This document shows positions 44,190-55,444 of a DNA stretch of 64,000 nucleotides, one piece after another. The notes under the pieces are model-generated. The model saw only the letters and a list, made by a program, of their open reading frames with translations. It made no database searches and was not told the origin of the DNA. A program made the position numbers and the translations under genes. Position 1 is the first letter of the stretch. Each line of letters opens with the position of its first letter. Source of the DNA: Sclerodactyla briareus. Lineage: Eukaryota; Echinodermata; Holothuroidea; Dendrochirotida; Sclerodactylidae. The stretch is from assembly GCA_026419785.1 (NCBI GenBank), contig JAODTK010005853.1, forward strand, positions 10,001-74,000, given 5' to 3'.

Positions 44190-45510
44190 TTAGGTTTACA
44201 GTTGGAAGTTGTCAAAGGTCATGAGGAGGGTGTGAGTTGGCAAAGTTGACTCATATCCTTCGCCAGAAAACTGCTGAACAGTTTTTGGAAGTCGCCTTGC
44301 CAAAAGTACAATGGATACCTCCAGCAGGAAGGAGACAGGGGACTTGTCCAAATTCCGATACTCATCAATACTAACACAGTAAAAAATGACATTAAATGGT
44401 TCATCATTAAAGTACAATGTGTCCTGTGAAACATAACTGAATGCTATTTTGGTGTCTTTTGCCTAGTATATTTAGGAAAAACTCAAACTTCCGAAAAAAT
44501 TTCAGGCAATTGAGTGTGAAAAGGAGACAATTCTGCCATTGTGCAATGTGCCACGGCGACGTTACGAGAATAATCAGGGACCCTGTGTAATACATTGTCA
44601 ATTGCAAAAATGTGTGTAACAGGGGATCTGAATGAAAACTTACAAAATTCATTAATTTGAAACAATGTATGAACTAATCTTTTTCTGTTATATGGTGCAA
44701 AATATCCCCGGTCACATATGTGAAGTCAATAGGCCACCTTGGCATGGTGAGGTTCATCCAGTACGGTGAAATCAAATAAGAGTAAAACAAATAACTCAAA
44801 CAAGGAACATGACAGAATCGCCCAAATTTTGGTTGTGTGGTTTTGACATGTCCTCTTTTTATTTCCAGTTTAAGAATGATCTGTTGCTGACCATGTCCTG
44901 TAAAGAGTAATGACAGTTTGAAAATAAGCTATAATGATACTGTGGGTAAAAATTAAAAATTTGTCTGTAGCTAATGTGATACTATACATTGATATTTCAA
45001 CATTTTAACACACTGATATAATGCAATATTTTGCTGGCCTTGACTGGTCAGTAGTGAAGCACTGCAGAAATATGATTGTGGCTGACTGGAAACAAGATGT
45101 TACCCCGAATTGGAAAAATCATTTTTTAAGTTAGACCAGACTAAGTGAGAATAACATAAAAATAGGAAATACGGAGTATAATTGGCAAAGTGAGTCAGAC
45201 GTGTCGCCAAAACAACGCTGAACAATTTTCGCAAGTCAAGGTGAGTCACTAGTACGAAGAAAACTTTCAACCAGGAATCCAGGATTGGGCAAAAAATTCC
45301 CCCATTAGTGATCAACAATACACAAGGAAAATAACATTGAGTGGTTTCTTTATTTTAAAAGAGTAGTGATGGTTAAAAAAATAAGCCATAATGATACTAT
45401 GTGGGGAAAAAGGCATTGTCTGGTACTTGTGATTGGGAGTGGGGGCAGATTGCAGATTTAGTGGTTGAGCATGAGCACTAGGAAATTCTCCCATTCTCTT
45501 CAACATTTTA
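44190..45510 (-). repeat. Diverged duplication, about 900-bp spacing
   Basis: TTGGCAAAGTTGACTCATAT, TTCGCCAGAAAACTGCTGAAC, TTTTGGAAGTCGCCTTG (44236-44300) parallels TTGGCAAAGTGAGTCAGAC, CGCCAAAACAACGCTGAAC, TTTCGCAAGTCAAGGTGAG (45182-45245). AAGCTATAATGATACTGTG (44928) parallels AAGCCATAATGATACTATG (45383). On the minus strand both give a frame with a (G/L)D(F/L)(Q/R)KLFS core, so an ancient coding duplication cannot be excluded. I do not recognise the protein and both frames end quickly. Confidence 0.4.
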
Positions 45511-45829
45511 AAATGGTCAACAAATGAGATAAATTAGCTTCGTAATCACTGAATATTGACAGTTTAAAAATGGCCAAAATGATTACCAAGGTAGGGACAA
45601 ATGTTGTCTTTACCTCTGAGTGTAAGCCCAGATTAGCTGTGAACATGAGCATTGCAATTGTTTATCTGAATTATAAGCATATTCTTGAAACTAAATGAAA
45701 AGTGGAAACTAATGTACATTCCTAATTACTGTGAACTGTTTTCTGAATTTCTAACTTTGAGATGATGTTCCAACATTGGAAACAGTAGTGGCGCAGGGTT
45801 TTACTGACGGAAACAGAACAAAGTTATAA

Positions 45830-46100
45830 AAATCATTGTCAGCACGAAATCTCATGATAGAAAAAGATGTGACGTAATGTTTTTCATGTCAGGTCAAGGT
45901 CATTGAAGGTTCCCTATATTTGCAATGAAGCAGTTCAGAGCGATGTTGTAATGGAAAGTTCTATTCGTCTTGGTGAACTCAATCTGTTGACATTTATTTT
46001 AATTTGAACATTTGTCATTTGACTCTTCACCTCACTTTGATCTAATGACCATTGTAACCTCGGGCCATTTTTTGTGACGACCAAGACTATTTGATTGCAG
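45830..46100 (+). repeat. TTGTCAGCACGA / AGGTCA unit, partner at 14.5 kb
   Basis: CATTGTCAGCACGAAATCTC, GTCAGGTCAAGGTCATTGAA, GATGTTGTAATGGAAAGTTC, TTTGACTC and TTTTGTGACGACCA appear in the same order as at 14498-14800. Confidence 0.6.
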
Positions 46101-46410
46101 CAAACTGATATTCACTTGTACTGATGTACTAAGACCACTGCTATCACTCACTATTCCAGCTATGTTCCCATGTAAAAAATGGAAAAGAAAAAAACAGTAC
46201 ATGTAGTAATATGCCAAATTCACCTCAACTGCACTAAAAAGAGTAAAAAAAATGTGCTTTGGCATGTACTAGTGGTGAATTTTGGTCCCGTGCTCTCTCG
46301 TATCTCCGCAACTTTCTGCCTCATGGCCCCACAGCTTATATTGGGAAGGAAATGAAATTATGTAGCATCATTCTCATTGACCGGGAACACATTACAATCA
46401 ACCTATTTTT

Positions 46411-46485
46411 AGCTCAACCAGCTAGCTGGTTTGAGCTATTGTTATTCGCCAGTCATTCTATCTATCTATCTATATATCTATCTAC
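46411..46485 (+). repeat. Hairpin head (AGCTCAACCAG) plus (CTAT)n
   Basis: AGCTCAACCAGCTAGCTGGT then TTGAGCT: near-perfect stem 46411-46437, followed by CATT and (CTAT)n at about 46457-46485. Confidence 0.75.
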
Positions 46486-46499
46486 TACTTCTTCCTGTG

Positions 46500-47060
46500 T
46501 GTCCACAAATTGAATCTCACAAGTGTCTTTTTTGGCTCCAATTGATCATCTTTGGACTGATGTTTGACCAACTTGACATAATGATCATTGACCTCTGGAC
46601 TTTTCGGACCTTGTGAAGTTCAAGGTCAAAGGTCATTAGAGCATCACTATTGGCATTTGTTCAAATTCAAAATGTATCTTCTCCTACAAAAAGCCTTAGA
46701 TTTTCTTGAAACCATGTCATGATGTGTATGGGTGGTAGTGTCCTTTCAGATTGTACACAGGTTTGATGGAACGTCATATAATGCCATAGAGTTAAAAGAG
46801 TAACATTGGTGAAAGAAAGTATAATAGGCCCTTAACGGTCTGACTGGATGGATGTAGACTGAACTTGGAAACAATGTTCATTGACCCCTGGGACAACTTG
46901 ACCTTTGTGAAGGTCAAATTCAAAGGTCATTGAAGAGGAATAGGGGACTAATTTGTTGAAATCTACAAATGAATTTCTCTATGAAGAGATTGGATTGATC
47001 TTCACATTCATTCTATTGGTTTCTCGAAAAGTGACTCTCCATGGCACGTTCACAAAAATG
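46500..47060 (+). repeat. AGGTCA-rich units following the hairpin head
   Basis: Units with CTGATGTTTGACCAACTTGA, ATTGACCTCTGG, AAGTTCAAGGTCAAAGGTCA (DR1 at 46623-46635) and, about 300 bases later, GACCCCTGGGACAACTTGAC, GAAGGTCAAATTCAAAGGTC. Noncoding. Confidence 0.55.
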
Positions 47061-47226
47061 ACAGGTCATGTATCTTAGGTAGTGGGTAGTTTGAGGTTTC
47101 TTTATGGAAAGGTGGACATATTTCCCGTGATCCTTTTCATTTCTCCCCTAATTCACTTGGAGATAATGCACTCGCAATCTAGTTGTTACTGTAGATACCA
47201 TTGTCGACATTGCAGCGTTCTTTCGA

Positions 47227-47244
47227 ACCTCGTATATACGAGGT
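47227..47244. promoter_or_regulatory. Perfect 18-bp palindrome
   Basis: ACCTCGTATATACGAGGT is exactly self-complementary. It lies about 480 bases upstream of the candidate first exon at 47727. It could be a dimeric factor site or chance; the function is inference. Confidence 0.45.
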
Positions 47245-47726
47245 AGAGCGGACCAAAAACCAAGAGTGTTTGTGACTGCGTCGCGCAACCGTTGAAAGGC
47301 CAGAAGGTGTGTATTCACTCTATCTGGGTTTAATCACCAACGTCACCAGTTCGAAAGAAACGCCACCTAATAACCTCAAACAGAAAATGCCAATGCCATG
47401 GACGGGGACCCCGAGCGATTCGCGTAGGCCACCCGAGAAGTGCTGAGAAGGGCTCTTCATTAGTAAATGACTTTCCTGTAGTAAGCAGTGAGATATGGGA
47501 CTTGATTCATGAAGGGATATATTGTAGAGATGGAAACGTGGAAGTTTTAAGTAAGATCGTGATCAATAGACCCTGAATCAAGGTTTCTGGAGCATACTTC
47601 ACAGCGAAGGTTTGAAGCACAGGGCCGAGCATTTGACTGCTATACCCATATGTAGCGGCTAGGCCTATTAGCTAGTATAGCATTAATACTAGTCCATCGA
47701 TAAGTAGGTCAACAATACGAGCCGCC

Positions 47727-47740
47727 ATGGTTTGGAGAGG
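47727..47740 (+). CDS. Candidate first coding exon (Kozak ATG to splice donor)
   Basis: GCCGCCATGG (47721-47730) matches the vertebrate-style optimal initiation context at every position. The coding start ATG-GTT-TGG-AGA-GG runs directly into GTGAGT at 47741, a consensus 5' splice site. Only 14 coding bases would be contributed, leaving phase 2. The 500 bases upstream (47210-47700) are low in repeats and contain CG-rich patches, compatible with a promoter and 5'UTR. I could not find the second exon; the candidate last exon at 48957-49175 is downstream on the same strand but any link is speculation. Confidence 0.3.
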
Positions 47741-47749
47741 GTGAGTATC

Positions 47750-48080
47750 GGAAACAGTTCAATATTTTGCACAATCTTTGCATACTCATATAATTGTGTG
47801 TCGAAATCGTTACAATGCAGGACATGAGAGAAACACTATTTTATGTTTGCAATGGAATGAGTCATGAATTCTGCAGAAACGGTGCGTGTACAATTATGTT
47901 AACCGTGTGAAATGAGACCAATTCACGTTAATAACGTTTAAAATCTGCACTCAGAAAAACATTTGAAAATCATCAGATAATGAAAGGGCAATGGTAGATG
48001 GATTGATGCAAACACACATTTCACAGAAGATGTATCAGGTTATTTGCAAGGTGTCTTCACATATTCACTTTTCTGATCTA
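47750..48080. other. No recognised feature
   Basis: Would be intronic if the exon call at 47727 is right. Nothing else was seen. Confidence 0.3.
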
Positions 48081-48084
48081 CATT

Positions 48085-48330
48085 TTGGACAACATACCTT
48101 GGGACCCCCCCGCTCCCCCGTTCAATGTTGTGTCTGCAGCGGAGAAGTTAACAAGGTGCAACATGTCAGGGAGAGGGGGGGGGAAGGGGGTGGGGGGATG
48201 AAACTAGGACCAAGTTTTTCCAGGCTGGACACGATACTCGTGTACACCATCGACAAAGGTCTTTTCTGCTCGACATGCTGCAAGTGTCCCAACTTTTTTG
48301 TTCAAGATTGTCTGAGTGCCCAGTGATCCG
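48085..48330 (+). repeat. Dispersed repeat copy, partner at 50.2 kb
   Basis: CCCCCCGCTCCCCCGTTCAA, TGTCTGCAGCGGAGAAGTTA, a G-rich patch with AAGGGGGTGGGG, CACCATCGACAAAGGTCTTT and AAGTGTCCCAAC are repeated in order at 50170-50360. Confidence 0.75.
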
Positions 48331-48956
48331 ATCAAAACTCGGGAATGGTCCTTAATCAGGACCATTTCAACGGGGGTGTGTAATTTGGTTTCTCGCAGTA
48401 AGTAGTAAACAGTTTTGAAAAACTCTTTCAGGCAGAATACAAGACGAAATCCTATTGTAACTGTCGTGAAGTGGAACATTTGTGTAATCAGATGTAGACA
48501 AGGTATTGGCAGTTCGGATATATAATTCGGGTGCAGAATGACATTTATCCTGAACAAGTAGCACGACCTGAACTTCCATAAGCCAGAAAAAAGTTCATGC
48601 GCCAAAAACGTAGATTCTTTGTACACTAGTTTTATCACCTACGTGCTATGGATTACATGTTCATTTAGAAGTTACAGTGTCTTCTGTAATAGACTAGCAT
48701 ACCTCACTTCGACAATACCTCATATGGAGGGGAATTTTTGAATACCGATAGTGGTAACTCCTTACTTATAATTGTCTGTATAAATGTGATTTGTCTCACT
48801 ATGACTGCATTCTGATAGATTGTGGTAACTACATGGTAGTAATACATATCTAAGTATTCATCAGTAATGTCGTATGACCCTAATGGCAGAGGTCATACGG
48901 TTCGTTTCAGGGTCAAGATACCATTTCGCGGCAACTGGTTGCTTGCGTTTTTGCAG

Positions 48957-49175
48957 ATCATCCCTACGGACGTAAGAGCACGTTGCAGGTTTACTTGGTT
49001 GTGTCCGTTTCAAAAGATCAACCACATGTTGCAAAAACTCTTTGTTTCCAACGAAAGAAAGAAACCTCAAATGTTAATCGCCATGACTCACATATGTGTT
49101 ATTCCACGTCCACAAGGAGTGGGGCCACTTTGGTTAGAAACGGTTTTCAAGATGTTACAAAATATGACCGTTTAG
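48957..49175 (+). CDS. Candidate 3'-terminal exon, unrecognised
   Basis: An acceptor-like GCTTGCGTTTTTGCAG ends at 48956. The frame continues for 72 codons to TAG at 49173-49175. AATAAA occurs at 49207-49212. The peptide (FQKINHMLQKLFV, then IAMTHICVIPRPQGVGPLWLE) has protein-like composition but no family I recognise. A second frame from an alternative acceptor (GTTGCAG at about 48982-48988) is open to 49180, so the phase is not certain. Two competing open frames lower confidence. Confidence 0.22.
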   Translation: MIPTDVRARCRFTWLCPFQKINHMLQKLFVSNERKKPQMLIAMTHICVIPRPQGVGPLWLETVFKMLQNMTV

Positions 49176-49206
49176 CTTGAAAATTCCAACGGTCTACATG
49201 AATATC

Positions 49207-49212
49207 AATAAA
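49207..49212 (+). promoter_or_regulatory. AATAAA polyadenylation signal
   Basis: Lies 32 bases after the stop of the candidate exon at 48957-49175. Confidence 0.25.
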
Positions 49213-49224
49213 AAGTACTTTAGT

Positions 49225-50150
49225 GAACATTACTAAATTCCCCCGGTGGTAGACCGTGCGGTCTCTTTTTTTTTTGCATTGGCTTCGGGCAAAAAGTGCG
49301 ATATCCACAAATTACTGTTCTGACTCGTCCACGTGAATCTCCTGACAAAATGTTGCCCACCACTGTTATAATTGACGTTGGTCATATTAAGGGCCAATCG
49401 AGAAAAAGCCTATGTGCTTAGCTTTTCACCGGGAAGGTCGTCCCATTTGCTCGCTGTACGTGAAACAATAATCTACAGGCGGGCGAGACTCGATCCCATT
49501 CCACGCTTCGATCGGCCCCTATGCACGTGTTTGTGTGTTGCTACAGTTCGCTCCACATTACAACGATATAACTCTAATTGATGTTATGTCTAGCCAAAAG
49601 TGTACAAACTTGCAGAAATTGCATAAAGGGTATTTTCAATTATTCGAGCGCATCTTCAGATCACCTTGCAAGCATTCAAAGACCAGAAATGCATAGTTAT
49701 TCTAATGCAAAAACCGACAGCCAGAAGATTTCGTGGAAACTGCTTCCACGTCCGCTGGGGTTATAAATATATGACGATGTATGGTCGCAAAGGGACCATA
49801 AGCGGTGTGGGGCGCATAAACGTACTATTATAAGTAGAAGAGTGATGCGGCTCTCGTAGCCTCTGCTTGGAGGTTGAGAGCCTCTGATAGGGGTCACCTA
49901 CATTTCACATGACGGGTCTCCGTAACTAAAGCTTGCCAACATCCTTTATAATCTGTTGTCACCGACTTCTGTCACCCCACTCTACCACCCAATATCTGAT
50001 GTGTAGAGGGCTACATCAACATCATAACAAATAATAAATTATACTTACTCAGCAACCACCGACACCGAGCACTATCAAGACTGGGGATATTCCGCCTATG
50101 TTCGGCAGCGAGCCGCGCATCCGACTCCGACCATACAAATACTCAGACAT
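49225..50150. other. No recognised gene
   Basis: A T-run at about 49266-49277 and no convincing frame. The GGTTATAAATATATGACGATG stretch at 49760 is TATA-like but has no gene attached. Confidence 0.35.
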
Positions 50151-50152
50151 CT

Positions 50153-50385
50153 TGGACAAAATACCTGGACACCCCCGCTCCCCGTTCAATGTTGTTATCT
50201 GCAGCGGAGAAGTTAAAAAAGGGCAACATTGTTCGGGGGGGGGGGAAGGGGGTGGGGGATGTAGACCAAGTTTTTTTCCGGAAACGTGCTAATGCACACC
50301 ATCGACAAAGGTCTTTCTGTTTCTTTTTGAAATGCTGCCAAGTGTCCCAACGATTTTGTCCAAGATTGTAGGCTAAGTGTGGTCA
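50153..50385 (+). repeat. Dispersed repeat copy, partner at 48.1 kb
   Basis: Same block order as 48085-48330, with a G-run at about 50236-50246 and one short deletion before CACCATCGACAAAGG. Confidence 0.75.
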
Positions 50386-50389
50386 CTGT

Positions 50390-50815
50390 CCAAAATCATA
50401 GCCAGTGTGATGCCAGGAAAATGTTGCCGTTGAAGGATTTGCCCTTTCGGCGACAGTCACGTAGATATGGGATGGAAAGCATGAACGGTATGGCATGGGG
50501 TACCATTATCCCCCGTGGGCATGTACCCACTGTTTACAGTGAACTTGTGTAGCAGTAGTTTGCAATGTTACTCCCATTGGAGAGGTCAGGGAGACAAACT
50601 TGGGCCAAGAGGGAGGCTGTTGAGATTGGTATTAGGGGTGGGGTCAGGGATTAGGAGTGGGCCTGAAGGTTACGGTAGGTTCAGATGTTTGTAACAACAA
50701 GAATTTGAGAAGACATCTGCAATTGGAATCTGATACTCTAGGCTCAATCCTGACAACTGTGTAACTAATCTAATACATCCAAGTACCACATGGGTAAACA
50801 TTCAAGTAGCAAATA
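50390..50815. other. No recognised feature
   Basis: Nothing recognisable beyond G-rich patches (50640-50680). Confidence 0.35.
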
Positions 50816-50819
50816 ATGA

Positions 50820-52025
50820 CGTTTTGTTTCGCCTGAACTGAAAAACTTTCGTTTTAGCAGGGTTTCTCTGAAACGGTGAGGCCAATTCTGAAGGTTTGTA
50901 TGTAGTATCAGGGTTGGGAGAACACGATCTCACTAGTTCTTGGGCGCAAAACTCACTATAAAGGAGGGTATTGGCCTATTTTATATATATTCATTGTTTA
51001 AGCTCGTAGGCAAGATGTACAGGATGAACCGTAACTGTCTATGGTGGACTTGGTTGGGCACATAGGTGAGGATATGGAAGTCGATTGGGTTGGAGAACTG
51101 ATTAGAGTTACAGCGTTAAAATATGTAATTGAGTGTCTAATTTGCATTATTTTTGTGAAATTCAAGAGGGGATTTGTAAGATTTTCCTGAAACTTGACAG
51201 TAAATATGGTCTAATCCAGTCCTGAAATTATTTAACAGAGATTCAGGGTCAATGGAGTATCAAATAGTGTAATTTGCATGTTATGCAAAATCATGAAGTT
51301 GGTTGGATTTTAATAGAAACCTGGTGGGTATGGTACCTTCAGTTCCAAATTTTTCATCATGGATTCGGGGGTCACTGGAGGTAATCAAATACTGTCTAAT
51401 TGGCATAATTTATGAGTAATGCTAAAGTTTGCCTGATTCTCATAAAACTTTGTAGGTATGACTTATCCTTACCTTCCAACATTTCTTAAATGAAAAATGG
51501 AAGTTATTCGTATTATTAAAATCAGTTAGTCTTATTTTGCATAGTTCATTCCAAATTTCAAAGTTGTTAGATTTTTTTATTTTATGAAGCTTGATGCGTA
51601 TGGCTACCATCGACTCGAGTCACTGGGGGTTATTTCAGGTGTGTATAATTTTGCTCCATTCATGCAACTGTTCAAGTTTGTTTATTCCCAATGAAATGGT
51701 GTAAGTGTGTGGTCCACCATTGGTCCTGAGATATATATTTGAAATGAGAAATGGGTCAAATAAGTGAAATGTTTGTTCTATAATTTGCATAAGGTCAGAC
51801 AATTCATTCATATTTCCACAAAACCAATACTCATCTCCTTTGGTAAACATGGTCAACCAGTTCCTATGAGATTTGAAATTGTTCACTAGTTATTAAGCTT
51901 GTTTTTCCTGTAATACTAAACAAAAATGCGGGGAGCAAGACATGGAATGACTTGTAAGGGTTGCAATTGTGACTAATAAGAAAAACCATCGATCGTGCAA
52001 AACCAGGCGGGACACTGGGGGTGAT
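50820..52025 (+). repeat. Octamer-rich repeat module with GATCGTG end
   Basis: Head TTTGTTTCGCCTGAACTG at 50823. TTTAGCAGGGTTTCTCTGAA and AACACGATCTCACTAGTTCT follow as at 37634-37720. Units with TAATTTGCAT, TTGGATTTTAATAG-AAACCTGGTGGGTATGG and CACTGGAGGTAAT follow. The end motif GATCGTGCAAAACCAGGCGG with GACACTGGGGGTGATGGCCTTG is at 51990-52032. The 51635-51886 minus-strand frame lies within it and is not conserved in the other copy. Confidence 0.65.
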
Positions 52026-52034
52026 GGCCTTGTA

Positions 52035-53175
52035 CAGTACCTCTTAACATCTTTCTGAATAATTGAAAGTTTACAAAATAATACAATATTCTAAATTTCC
52101 CCAAAAGAGCGGAAGGGGACGATCAATATGTTTATTTATTTTTACTTGGCCTAAGTTTACCTGGCCTTGGATGGCTATTTTGTGGCTAAATGAGAACCTG
52201 GTAAAGTTAAACTACGATAGTCAGTACAGTTTAATCCTCAATGACTGACTGTGTGTTCAGTGGGTTACACACACTTCCCGTCAACAGACTGTTTACATTG
52301 GGAGTATTCAGTCCTCTGTTGAGGACTATTAATAGGCCTCAGCCAAGGGCATATGGCCAACATTTCTTTTGTATGCCCTATATTAACCTACCTGCTTTCT
52401 ACAAGTTTTAAGCCAACAACCGTTTCAGCCAAGTGCCCAGTCAGCTAACCTGATCCATGATGTTTCGGCCAACCACGGCTAGAAAAACCAAGTTTTTTGG
52501 CCAGCCTGCCTTCTGGTGGCCGCCTGCCTTAAATTAACCAACATACTCCTAATATTCATTCCATTACTGGTGCTAATGCAATAATGGTGTGACCTGTTCT
52601 AACCATAGATGCTTGAAGATTCTCGATACAACGCATCGAATACGAATGCCCCAGCATTGTATTTGAAGCCCAAGAATTTGTTACAGGTGCAAAAGACTTT
52701 ATTTATTAACACTTTTTTTTTTGTATAACCTCAGGTGTGTAGAGCCTGAGGTGCTGACATTACAATCGTTGACCTCATCGCGGCTATAGGTCAGAGGAAC
52801 TTGAAGAATCACAAGCATTCACATGAAAGTTCTGGTAAGTCATAATGGCTCCCTTGTTGATCATTCTGAGTGAAATATTATGAGGCATTTTATTTGGGTT
52901 TTGAGCTCCATCCCCATTGGTGCTCTTGTTGATTAGTAAACTGGCCTCTGGTCTATTTCTCGACCATGAGGATTTGGTTACTGCAGTAGCTTCGGCTAGC
53001 AGGACTGCTTGGATTTTTATGCCACACGTTCTCTCCTGGGAACTGCTTCCGGAAGCTCCTATGCTCGCTCGGACATGACTCATATCATGAGTTAGCGAAC
53101 AGTAGAGCTCAAGCGAGTAAAAGTCTCAATTTTTTTTTGGGTGGTGAGTTACTGCTTTTGAAAATTTGAGTGTGT
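52035..53175. other. No recognised gene
   Basis: AT-rich. CAGCCAAGGGCATATGGCCA and later CAGCCAAGTGCCCAG are weakly reiterated (52335-52445). A minus-strand frame (52784-53083; Ser- and Asn-rich) is unrecognised. Confidence 0.35.
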
Positions 53176-53179
53176 AGCT

Positions 53180-54170
53180 GGTTTATTGTGGGAGTACAAA
53201 GCACCCTATTATTTTGGTGATACCAGGAGTCATTTGTGCGAAAAGTGGAAATTGTGAAAAATTTATACGTTTGGCAATTTCAGTAAACACAAATATCTAT
53301 GGGGTTAATAACGGGTCTGTAAGATTGCCTATATTGGTTGACAAGAAATTGTCTGCCCTTGGTACAGTTCTAAGGTATTACAAGGTCAACGAGGTTGAAT
53401 CTCATATATATCTTTATAACACGTAACATATCAGAAGGAAGGTCAACAGAGCTCCTGCTTAGCCTGGGGTGCCATATGACGGAGAGGATGATATGATTTT
53501 CAGTATTATTCCAAGGTCATTGAGGTCGTGGGAGGTAAGAATGAAAAAAATTGTCAAACAAGACAAATAGGGCAGTCAAATGCCTACATGGCTCATACTT
53601 GGTCTGTATTTGCCACTACACCAAGTAAAAGAAATCTGTCAAGACTTAATGTTGTTCCAAGGTCTTTCGAGGTAAAACGAGGTCACCACCCCCCCATAGG
53701 AATTTTAGTAATGCGATATCTTTGTGAAAGAAATATCAACATGGCTTGAACTGGGCCTGTGGTGCCTAGGCGAGAGAAGATATATCCAATACCTCTGCAG
53801 TGTATGTTCTAGGCCTTTGAGGCCATGGGAGGTCAAAAGACTGAAAAATTTGTAAACATGAAACTGGAGATATATCCAATTCCGACAGGTTCATTATTCG
53901 GTTTGTATATTACCTACACATATTACAAGATTCTGTTTATGTGCGGGTAGTTTCAGATCATTGAGATCAACAGAGAGGTCGAACCCATATAATTTTGTGA
54001 GCGGTATCTTTTTGGAAGAAGTATCTACATGGCTGATACTTAACATGTGAGTTGCCCATATAGAGAAGATATATCCGATATGTTAGTGTCATCTCAACGG
54101 TTATTGAAGTCAAGTGAGGTCAAACATAGGCAAACTTGTGAACAGCATAATTATATTCCCCACATGGGGA
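53180..54170 (+). repeat. Diverged minisatellite with GAGGTCA units
   Basis: TTCCAAGGTCATTGAGGTC-type strings (53510, 53652, 53812, 53955, 54090) separated by about 140-160 bases, each followed by an AAACTTGTGAAC- or AATTGTGAAA-like block and ATATCCAAT/ATATCCGAT. Noncoding. Confidence 0.55.
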
Positions 54171-54339
54171 GATTATGGTTTTGTCTTTGCCGCGCCGAGC
54201 CGCCGTCTCCACCGCCGCCCCGCCCCACCGGGAAACTTTATGGGTTAATGCGATGACTCTCCAACGCATTGTCGGACGACTTGAACTTTGCAACAATGTT
54301 TATCGGAGAAAATCTTGGTTATCGGCTGATTGCGCGTTT

Positions 54340-54600
54340 GAACAAGACGATCGTTCTGCGACCCACTTTCATTTTCGCCCATGGGACCCCACGCGGTGGC
54401 CATTTTGAATTTGTTTGCAAGACTTTTTATTGCGGATTTGCATGTTTCGCACATGGTAATAGTTTGAGACAACTTCGTTTCCGCCCGGTAGGACCCCACC
54501 TGGCGGCCATTTTGCATTTTTTTTTACGAAAATGTTCATCACAGATTTGCACATTTGGAACATGCAGATCCTTTTGGGACCAACCTTACGCTCAGCAGGC
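54340..54600 (+). repeat. Two-unit tandem repeat, about 107 bp
   Basis: GGGACCCCACGCGGTGGCCA then TTTTGAATTTG (54383-54413) parallels AGGACCCCACCTGGCGGCCA then TTTTGCATTTT (54489-54520). Each is followed by GCGGATTTGCATGTTTCGCA or CAGATTTGCACATTTGGAAC. Frames on both strands here are by-products. Confidence 0.6.
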
Positions 54601-54604
54601 AGTG

Positions 54605-55320
54605 TATATAGATAGAGAATGCAAATGCTCAGGGCTAATAGTTGGTCTATCAATTGCTCATAAAACATTCACAAGGGCCTATTGTTTCTGATGGGGTTTG
54701 AGGTCATCTGTAGTCAACAATGTCAAACCCTACTATATTGGTAGAGTGTTATATAATTGACGCGAATGTCTAAGGGCTCAGTACGGATTGCCGTAAGAGT
54801 GGATAGTCTAGCGGTCCTTCCAAGGTTGTCACTTTAAGGTTAACAGAGTTGAGCGCTTCCAATCGACTGGAAATGACAATATGATTGGCCTGGTTGTCCC
54901 AGTACTAATTGAAGTGTCATTTCATTGAGGATGAGAGATGTCAAAGCGTTTGGTGTGAGGGTTTTGATTATATGATGATGTATGTTATCCCTATCAACTT
55001 TGATGTAACTCCAATCCCAATGTAATTGTGGTAAACAAAGTTACACTTAGGTTTACACTTAGATTCCAGAGGAAACAAAGAAGTGGAATCTTGTTCCATG
55101 GCCAAATCAGTGTCATGATTGGCCAACATCAATTGCCTTTGTTTCCTAATCATCCTCAATGCTCAATAAATCTGGACAACAGCAAAGAAGTAGCAGGCGA
55201 GGGGGAAATGCCAAGTTTGTTGCTTAACCTTAATTGAAAAATGGTGATATGATCTTAAACATTTCCCATTTAATAGTTATTACTACAGAAATGTAATGAC
55301 AGGGAAATGTTTACTTTAAA
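54605..55320. other. No recognised gene
   Basis: No domain-bearing frame. TTACACTTAGGTTTACACTTAG (55042-55063) is a short tandem. Confidence 0.35.
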
Positions 55321-55324
55321 TAAG

Positions 55325-55440
55325 CCTTGTGTTAGCTTCCACCGAAGGTGCTTCAGCTGATAGGAATCCTTATGTCAGAAATTGTAGAGGCTCCATTTGG
55401 GGTGTGAAGGGGACACCTATACTTGCCAACATGTGAAATT
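55325..55440 (+). repeat. Dispersed repeat copy, partner at 2.4 kb
   Basis: TGTGTTAGCTTCCACCGAAG, GTGCTTCAGCTGA, CAGAAATTGTAGAGG and TTTGGGGTGTGAA match 2398-2485. Confidence 0.55.
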
Positions 55441-55444
55441 GCAT

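Noticed and set aside
48204-48638. 144-codon minus-strand open frame
   Set aside because: Its C-terminal third lies in a dispersed repeat whose second copy has frame-breaking gaps, and no domain is recognisable.
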